This document shows, piece by piece, positions 56,970 to 64,000 of a DNA stretch of 64,000 nucleotides (position 1 is the first letter of the stretch; each line of letters starts with the position of its first letter). The DNA comes from Lumbricus terrestris. Its lineage: Eukaryota > Annelida > Clitellata > Crassiclitellata > Lumbricidae. The notes under the pieces were generated by a model. The model did no database searches. It worked only from the letters and a program-made list of their open reading frames with translations, and was not told the DNA's origin. The stretch spans positions 23,568,182-23,632,181 of the forward strand of contig OX457053.1 in assembly GCA_949752735.1 (NCBI GenBank), given 5' to 3'. A program made the translations under genes and the position numbers.

Positions 56970-59926
56970 TTTTTTATTTCACCTTTCTGCTTATTTTTCA
57001 CTCCACATCATGACCACATGTCCTTCTTCCGTGGTAAACAGGCCTGCAATCAACTTTTTCTAATGATTTCCACTGCACATAACTACTTTTACAACTGCAC
57101 ATTTTGTGTAGAACCACGTTTAAAAAAACCTGGGTCACCGTCCTATTCACGAGTGTCTAGTCAGAAGGGTTGTCCAAAAAAGAACGAAGGAGGTCGAGGT
57201 CCTGGCCGCCAGAGCCTTCTGTTACAGTAATAGAAGGCTCTGCTGTCCGCTATCTAGGTTAGCTAGACATACTTTTGTTTTCCCGCCAGCCATCGCAGCC
57301 ACTGACCGGAACAACGCCATCTATAGAGGAAAGTAGGTGCACTTCAGCGTGCTAATGGAACAAAACTCCGTTTATGTTAAAATGTACTGTAGGTCAAATC
57401 CAAGAGTCCTAACTATTACTGAACCACCATTGTCAAAACGCATCGACATTTTTATGATTTCGCAAGACTAATTAAATTTTGTTTTACTGGGCCCGTATGC
57501 ACATGAGGGCATAACTCGTATATTTGGCTTAAATCTGGCCTAATCGGGAATACTGGGTTATTTCCGTATGCACGGCTTGAGATTAGGGAATTAAAATAGG
57601 TATAACGTTATTCCAATTCCGAGGAAGGAGTACGCCGGCTACTCCCATTGTGAACAATAGACGGCCGACTTTAGCTGGACAGCGCGAACAATAGGCAGCC
57701 GTCGACATTTCCCTGGGGCCCGTCTTTAGGTCTGAACCTGTTGACCCCACGCTGGCACCGACCGCATATAAATATCTTTCACGCATGCGCGCTCAGCTAT
57801 AACCTGTTGAATTGGGGGGAAGAGCAAGCGTCATGCATCGTCGGGTGCAAGGAATGTGTAGATTAGTTATTCTCGTTGCTATTTTTTCTCGTGCATACGG
57901 ATACACTCCAATGGATATATCGGGAATTGCTAGGTCGAGTTTAGGCACTATATGTGATTACCTTATGCCGTGTCCTGTGCATACCAGCCCTGGTGATTAT
58001 CTGGGCGCATAAAACGTTAGGCCTACTCTACTCGAGCAGAAAAGGAAACGCATCAGGTCGTTAGAAATTGGAAAGTGCCCATTATTTCTTGCAATAGCAC
58101 TCATTATCTGTGATAAACATCAAGTCTAATGATATGTTGGATCTAATGAGACAAAGTTTATTCCAAGTTAAGAAATAATCTCTCGTTAGAGAATGACCAA
58201 ACGTGAGACTGATAGTCTAAAATTCTAAATTCAGAAGTACCCAAATAACTTAGTCCACTGTTCAGTTCGCGTCATCCTTAGCTTCTCATGTGTTAATCCG
58301 CTTCTCTCAAATAGTTCCTAAACCTCTGCACGTTTAGCGCTTAAAGTTTAAGAAAACCTGTAATTAAACTAAATGCTTTCGGTCAAGCATATTTATACAA
58401 CTAATTGCAATAGCATTCTAGACAGCATTACTCCATGATTATGAAGATTTGAATAATTGCCGACCACATCACCGACTCTTTCGCCGTGCCCTGGTCTCAG
58501 CGAAGAAGGCACGCTGTTGGTGTATACCGATTACCTTATCTTGTGCGTTCGCCGAGCCATTTTGGTTTTCCTTTTAAAAGCGTAAGTTTCTTATCAAAAT
58601 CTAACCCTCACACCCCGTTGTGTTTACAACCCTATTGTCCATTTATTTTGGCTAAGATAGGTCGATTGATTTTGCGGCTGTGCCAAGGCGGCGCGTGCAT
58701 CTGTCTGGGGCGTTCAATGTTGCTAGTCGTTCAACGGTCAGAACGCCGACAAGGCGTTCTACGATTTTTAAGAACAACAGATTGTAAAAATATCGTTCTT
58801 AACGGAGGCAACTGAACTGCATACTTCTGGTAAATGATCAAAATTTGGGCGACTGGTAGAGCTAGCGGGGCGCATTTAGTACCGACGGATTGTGTCAGGT
58901 GTCGACTACAAGCGCATTATATTTATCCAAAATCTCGGCGGTTTCCTTTTTATGTGACCGCGATATTTCTAATTCGTTCACTTCTCGTGCTGCAGCCATT
59001 TGAAAGCAGTGGAATGCAGTTTTCGTAAGCTGAATTTTAACAGTCGCTTATCATTGTCTAACTCAAGTCTCGGTTATGAATCGAGGGTATTGTTTAACTG
59101 ACCGGAGGTGCCGTGGGGTCAGGGTGTGCGGAGGGTAGGCTTTGTGGGCTTTGTCTTCATGACCTTCAATGAGGAAGGTATGCTGAATCGGAAACTTGTG
59201 TTTGCTTTTCCCCTTCCTTAATATTTAAATGCTCCACGTAGCTCTGTCAGTTTGTGGCATTTGATGTTGTGTTCTTATGGATCCATGTTTCTTTCAATAT
59301 TCAATTAACAAGACAGTGGAGCCTGACTTGACTGTATAAACTGTGTAACTCGTTTTAAAAGCCCATCAGAATTTAGAACTGTTGATTTAGATTACTTACC
59401 TAATTCTGGTATCCATGTTAGTCGGAACTATTTTCAGTAGTCAGTAAGTACCTTTTGTCAAAGGAATCTTGACAAAGGTCTACAGCTGACAATATTGCAA
59501 TGCAGTAGGCTAGTTGCAAATTTACATGATAAGGATTAGTTTGTGTAAGTAATTTTTTTATTGTTTTGGTTGTAATTTTGTGCAACAAAAAGTACTAAAC
59601 AAATATTACTTCCAGCAATTTAATAGTTAAGAACTTGTGGTAAACCCAGGTTCAGCAACATCTACCGTATGTAGACAGAATGTGGACAATATCGGGGCAT
59701 CAGTGTAATGCTAGTGAAAATGTTTCCAGTTGGAGAACCCATCGCTGCCATTTTCAGGCGCTACAAGTCCCAAGCCTGGGTTGAGGAGGAGGGTAACTAA
59801 TTTTTGTTGTTATGACACAGTGATGTTAAATGACAGCTACCATTCTAATGGGGGTTGTTGCCAGTACGGCAGGTTCATGCTTCCATCTGTTAATCAGTTT
59901 GTTGAAATTGTTTTTAGTTTCTCAAA
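56970..59926. other. Intergenic / upstream region of the RRM gene
   Basis: No supported exon. CpG density rises at about 58650-59000, and a GTAAGC donor-like site follows at about 59020, so a promoter and non-coding first exon of the RRM gene could lie there. Open frames at 57812-58012, 58486-58815 and 58834-59028 have no recognisable domain. Confidence 0.35.
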
Positions 59927-59973
59927 ATGGGTTCTGTTGGTCAAGAGAATTCTGCAGCTGCTCCAAAATTGAG
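59927..59973 (+). CDS. RRM-protein gene, first coding exon
   Basis: An acceptor, GAAATTGTTTTTAG (59917), is followed by TTTCTCAAA and ATG at 59927 with A at -3. The exon codes MGSVGQENSAAAPKL plus two bases and ends at the strong donor GAG|GTATGTG. It joins in frame to 61485. A short Ser/Ala-rich leader before a first RRM is common in RNA-binding proteins. The call depends on the next exon. Confidence 0.62.
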
Positions 59974-60739
59974 GTATGTGTGCTTACTATTTCAGATTTG
60001 GCTAATGGACACGACTTGTTGACACAGTTAATTACTTAATTACTCTTTCATATAAAGTGACTTTTATTGTTTGATCGGTTTTTAGAGGATTGTTTGAGAA
60101 CATTGCTTCTAATGATCATCGAAATTATTGCTAACTATATGAACACGATGTTTACATAAATGTTGGAAGATTAGTTTGTGGTTATTGTACAAACTACTGA
60201 TTATTGTTTTTAGCTTTGAAGTGTCTGTCCTTGTCTTCTAGTCTCTTAATGGTCTAAGCATCATACATATGGTCACTTTGCTGACTTATTCAATTCCGTT
60301 TGAGCTTAGCATCGTCATGCCAAGCTTAAGAGCTCGAGTTTTTTCTGAGAAACTGTTTATTCCAACTTATGAGAAGAAAAACATGGTTTCCATGCTAGAA
60401 TATATGGATGTCACTGAAAACAGCTCTGAGGGACCATTCTCTTTCTGTTCTTTTCATGATTGGACTAAATTTTGAAGACTTGCCTTTATCCAGCTGCCCA
60501 TGCTTTTGAGGTGGATTTACTAGTTAACGTGATAAAAATATCGAATTAAATTTTGTGATGTGCTTCCCTTAATCATCATCTAATTTTGTCCTAGTATGTG
60601 CAACATTGGTGCAGTAGTATGCATTTTTATGAATTCAACTCTCTTGCTGGGCCTCAATTTATACTTCTTATTTAACAAATTGGAGAGTTTGTAAAAACAT
60701 GCCATTCAAACTATTTTCTTGTTATGCTGGTCTGTCAGT

Positions 60740-61203
60740 ACCAAACCAATTTTTCGAACCTATAACATACTACGACTAGCAGATATAAATAAGTTTCAAA
60801 TCAGTTTGTGTATGTTTTGCTATCATCACAGATTGTTACGTAGGACATTGCATGGTTATTTTTGTCAGGGAATTGCTGTACATGACCATTTCACTAGAAC
60901 TCTGTTATACTACTGCACCGATGTTGCACATGTATACATCCATGGGTTATTACTGAAACATTTTTTATTAAACTCAAAACTGTTCTTTTTTACCGTGCTA
61001 GAGTCGGGAGCGCTTCTAAGTAGTCCCCTTGAAGAAGCGCTATATAAATTCTTGAATGAATGAATGAATACTAGGACGAAATTATTTTCGATTAAATGTT
61101 CTGGTCCTATGATATGGAATAATCTTCCAAAGTATGTTACACTTATACCCACCATTAACATGTTTAAGAAAAAATTAAAAGTCTGTTTAATCTCTGTTTG
61201 CTA
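60740..61203 (+). mobile_element. 3' end of a non-LTR retrotransposon, split by a SINE
   Basis: Sense strand fragments TYNILRLADINKFQISLCMF (about 60757-60816) and CSGPMIWNNLPKYV to FKKKLKVCLI (about 61097-61193) are typical of the C-terminus of Jockey/CR1-type LINE ORF2 proteins (GPxxWNxLP). Between them lies the insertion 60901-61069. The coding frame is broken. It sits in intron 1 of the RRM gene. Confidence 0.75.
60901..61069 (+). mobile_element. SINE inserted in the LINE relic
   Basis: The 3' part GAGTCGGGAGCGCTTCTAAG, CCTTGAAGAAGCGCTATATAAATTC and a TGAA microsatellite match the SINE tails elsewhere. The insertion is bounded by ACTAGAAC (60893-60900) and ACTAGGAC (61070-61077), a near-perfect 8-bp duplication, and removing it restores LINE reading (TRT..KLFSIKCSGP). 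The tRNA-like head is not evident. Confidence 0.65.
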
Positions 61204-61484
61204 GATTTGATCCATTGGTCATAATTTGTTTCTTTTTAATCTATTTGTCATTTCGTTTCCGTTTGTTTTCATTTCATATATAACATGTTGTTATTTGCAC
61301 TGTTTTACAACAGCCAAATTTTATTGGGAAAGGAAGGGTCAATCCAGCCTCAGCGGTTCCATACGACTTTTTGGATTGATCCTTTGACTTATGCACCAAT
61401 CACTCGAAAGTCATTGATTTTATACTGATTGCTGTTATTTTTTATTTGGTTGATGCTCTGTCAATAAATGGCTACTATTGACAG

Positions 61485-61579
61485 GCGCTGTGTGATAAAA
61501 AACCTTCCAACCGATATAACAAAAGAAGAGCTTGATCACCTGCTGGCTAGCTTTGGAACTGTACAGCGGACAGACCTTG
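61485..61579 (+). CDS. RRM-protein gene, second coding exon (start of RRM 1)
   Basis: Acceptor GCTACTATTGACAG and donor CTTG|GTGAGC. Joined to the previous exon it codes RRCVIKNLPTDITKEELDHL, then LASFGTVQRTDL. CVIKNL is a good RNP2 strand; TKEELDHLLASFG is the first helix, and GTVQRTDL the second strand of an RRM. The rest of the domain must lie beyond the window. The helix resembles those of RAVER and of RRM2 in IGF2BP proteins, but family assignment from 32 residues is not safe. Intron 2 is longer than 2.4 kb and holds a LINE relic on the opposite strand. Confidence 0.75.
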
Positions 61580-61879
61580 GTGAGCCAACTTTTACTTGAA
61601 TCTTCATGAGTTACATGTTCTTTTTTGAGTTTTTAAAACTTTTTTTAATTGACACAAGCAACAACAGAGCATCAGAGCATCAATAGATTAAAGCAGCTTT
61701 TTAAAATGTAAAAACAAACAAACAGTGTCTACCCGCAAGCTTTCTTCTCTGTGTCAAAGGGTCATCTCAGACATTCCTAAAGGAGCAACAATGCTCCGCT
61801 GCCAGGGAACCCATTTTGAAATTTCACAAAATTTAAGTAGGTAGCAGCAACCAAAATATCTTCAAAGGTACATGTATAT

Positions 61880-62806
61880 CAACATATTGCATAGATTTCT
61901 TCATTCCAACCCAATAGATGCTGTTTGAATTCTTTTTAAAATATTCCTACAGTAGGCACAGGTAAAGAATTCCATGCACAGGGTCCACGATAGGAGATAC
62001 AAAACTGCCTAGTTTTAGTATGTGCAAAATCTTTACGGTATTTATTACAGGATCTGGTGTAGTGACTGTGAACATCCACATTACAATGGAAGTATTTAGT
62101 AAACGATTCTGGTAATAGCTTCTGTTTAAATCTATACATAAATGTCCCAATCTGCAACTCATTTATATTTGACAATGACAATATTCTAAGTTTTCCAAAG
62201 CATGTAGAGGTACTTTCATTATATTTAAGACCACAAATAATCCGAACAATACGCTTCTGAAGTAGAATTAGTCTGGTCAAGTGAGAGCGATAGTTTGAGG
62301 CCCAGATAATATTGCAATAGGAGAAGAATGAGTGTTATACAGGTTGATCAGGATATAGGTCTCTGTAGCACATGTCGAATCTGGTAGATGATTCCAATGT
62401 TTTTAGCAACTTTTTGGCTATTATTGAAACATGGTCATTGAATGTCAAGTGTTCATCAACATAAACACCTAGAAATTTTGTAGTGGCGACTTGGGTAATT
62501 TCTTTATTATCAATTTTTATACCAGTATTAAGGATCGGGAGGTTTTTATTTTTTGAACGAAATATAATGTAATTAGTTTTGGATAAGTTTAAAGATAATT
62601 TATTGGCCTTAAACCATTCAGAAAGACAATCTAATTCCTTTCCCGCTCTGGCATACAACGACTCAAGAGATTTATCAGATAGAAATGCATTGGTATCATC
62701 TGCAAAAATTATGAAACGAAAGCTTGATGAAGAATTTGTAATGTCATTTATGTATATCAGAAATAGCAGTGGACCCAATATAGACCCTTGTGGCACTCTA
62801 CATTAG
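61880..62806 (-). mobile_element. 5'-truncated, broken LINE with reverse transcriptase motifs
   Basis: On the - strand 62796-62335 reads PQGSILGPLLFLIYINDI, then the catalytic FADD (FADDTNAF), then the thumb-like region (NLSKTNYIIF, TTKFLGVYVDE). A shift and stop near 62340 break the frame; 62280-61936 continues with LLQKRIVRIICG and GPCAWNSLPVP. Jockey/CR1-like non-LTR retrotransposon, truncated just before the PQGS motif. It lies antisense in intron 2 of the RRM gene. Confidence 0.88.
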
Positions 62807-64000
62807 AGTGTTCTACTTTCCTATGGAGAAAAAATAATTTCAAATAATCACCTCGCATACCCTCTGGATTTGTGACATTTGGTGTCCTGAACTACTCAGT
62901 GAAATCTTTTGGCTTTGGGATCATGTTAAGTGACACCTCAAAGCTTGGGAAGTTTTGAAAAAGTGTGATTTTCTTAAAAATTAAAAATCACAAATTTAAT
63001 GCATTATATCATTTAATGTCACGCAATAGCCTACAGACTACAGTAAACAAACAACACTTTTTGCAGTGCTGTGTAACAATACAAAGTTGTAGTGTCTATG
63101 TTTTTTTATAAAAATTAAAGTCTAGGCCTATTATAATAGATGAAGAGAGAAAATCTGCGGTATGACTTTCAGTGGTGTTCAGCTTCTTGGACGATGAGCT
63201 GTCATTGCTTGCTGTTCATCATGTGTGACTTGTGTGAGAGTCAAGTTAAAATCAGTTGCCAACTTTACTGCATGCCCAACAAAGTCAGTAGACCTAATAA
63301 CAGAAAGTGCCCAACAATAACCTTGGAATGCTGGTGTTATTCTCGTCTTATCCATGTTTTGGGATCAGAAGAGAGAACATTTTTACCGTCTTTGAAGGTG
63401 GCAAATAGATGCATCGATTGCTGTGTCATGAACTCAGATAATGTTTTACCCTGAAATGTCCTGATGGTTTGGATCAACAAACCACAAATCCATTTTCTTC
63501 TGGTGATTGCGTATGCTGCGCAAACTGTTTGTTTCTTCTCGTCTGCAAAGACCTTGTCAGAAAAGGGCCAGTCCCGCTTATTCTTTGCTGACATACCATA
63601 GATGCCTCTTCATTTTTTAAAGGCTATATCGGAAGCTTGGGTCTCAATGCTGTGAAATGTTCCCATGTTCTATAGCATACACAGATAGTAAAGAGCATCC
63701 CAGGTGATGGGTACAGTGAACCATGCCTCAACATACAGGGCTACAATAAATAGGCTGATCCTTCTCGTAAGTCTACAGTTCTTTGGCATTCGTCGGAAAA
63801 GAGGCATCTTAAAGCAATTGACAATAGGCCCTTTGATATGCACCATTTAGACTGAATTGGATGCTGTCAATATCACCAATATGGGTAATGCTTGGATAAA
63901 CCCTCAATAAGTGCAATAATACTGAGCCTTTATGAACACTGAGTGGTCTTGCACTGGCTGGTTGTCTGAATGAGTTTTATGTGCACTGCACAGCAGTGCA
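62807..64000. other. Continuing intron 2 of the RRM gene, nothing seen
   Basis: AT-rich sequence without a recognisable next RRM exon. Open frames of 85-104 codons at 63140-63594 on both strands show no domain. Confidence 0.45.

Noticed and set aside
57812..58012. 66-codon frame with a signal-peptide-like start
   Set aside because: No stop-proof context, splice support or recognisable mature peptide.
58486..59028. Two consecutive open frames of 109 and 64 codons
   Set aside because: Arg-rich by composition in a CpG-richer region; more likely promoter or non-coding exon of the RRM gene.
59757..59791. Possible tiny exon between TTTTCAG and GTAACT
   Set aside because: Boundaries are plausible, but it does not join in a sensible frame to the ATG exon at 59927 and codes nothing recognisable.

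Overview
The window is eukaryotic nuclear DNA, most likely from a deuterostome marine invertebrate. The evidence is split genes with GT-AG introns, non-LTR retrotransposon relics, tRNA-derived SINEs, many short inverted-repeat elements, and the frequent word TAGGCCTA, which I associate with echinoderm and hemichordate genomes. The species cannot be fixed by reading. There are no operons, ribosome binding sites or CRISPR arrays.

Layout. Positions 1-22503 are one uninterrupted pyrimidine-rich, CpG-rich minisatellite on the + strand, built from TCN triplets, with higher-order duplications of about 3.17 kb, 2.35 kb and 376 bp. It starts before the window. A decayed island of similar sequence follows at 23386-23812. 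Positions 24 kb-30 kb are intergenic or intronic DNA with SINEs, MITEs and transposon ends. Between 34358 and 28696 on the - strand lies an unrecognised gene. Its first coding exon encodes about 38 tandem repeats of 29 or 33 residues. It ends at a strong splice donor that joins in frame to a second exon coding for a Cys/His-rich segment. Positions 34.7-44 kb are a transposon graveyard: several hAT-like MITEs with exact 8-bp target duplications, a Ginger1-like element flanked by CCGG and inserted in the end of another MITE, a Tc1/mariner relic, and a foldback element whose core is telomere-like CCCTAA sequence.

Positions 45270-53798 (+) hold a complete ten-exon gene of the TAX1BP1/CALCOCO family (autophagy receptor type): SKICH domain, a short coiled coil with one repeat per exon, and two C-terminal C2H2 (UBZ1-like) zinc fingers. 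The spliced frame is open and gives 410 residues. Positions 59927-61579 (+) hold the first two coding exons of an RNA-binding protein with an RRM; the rest lies beyond the window. Its introns carry two LINE relics, one of them split by a SINE.

The three genes show no evident functional relationship. The most unusual content is the giant TCN array and the repeat gene next to it.
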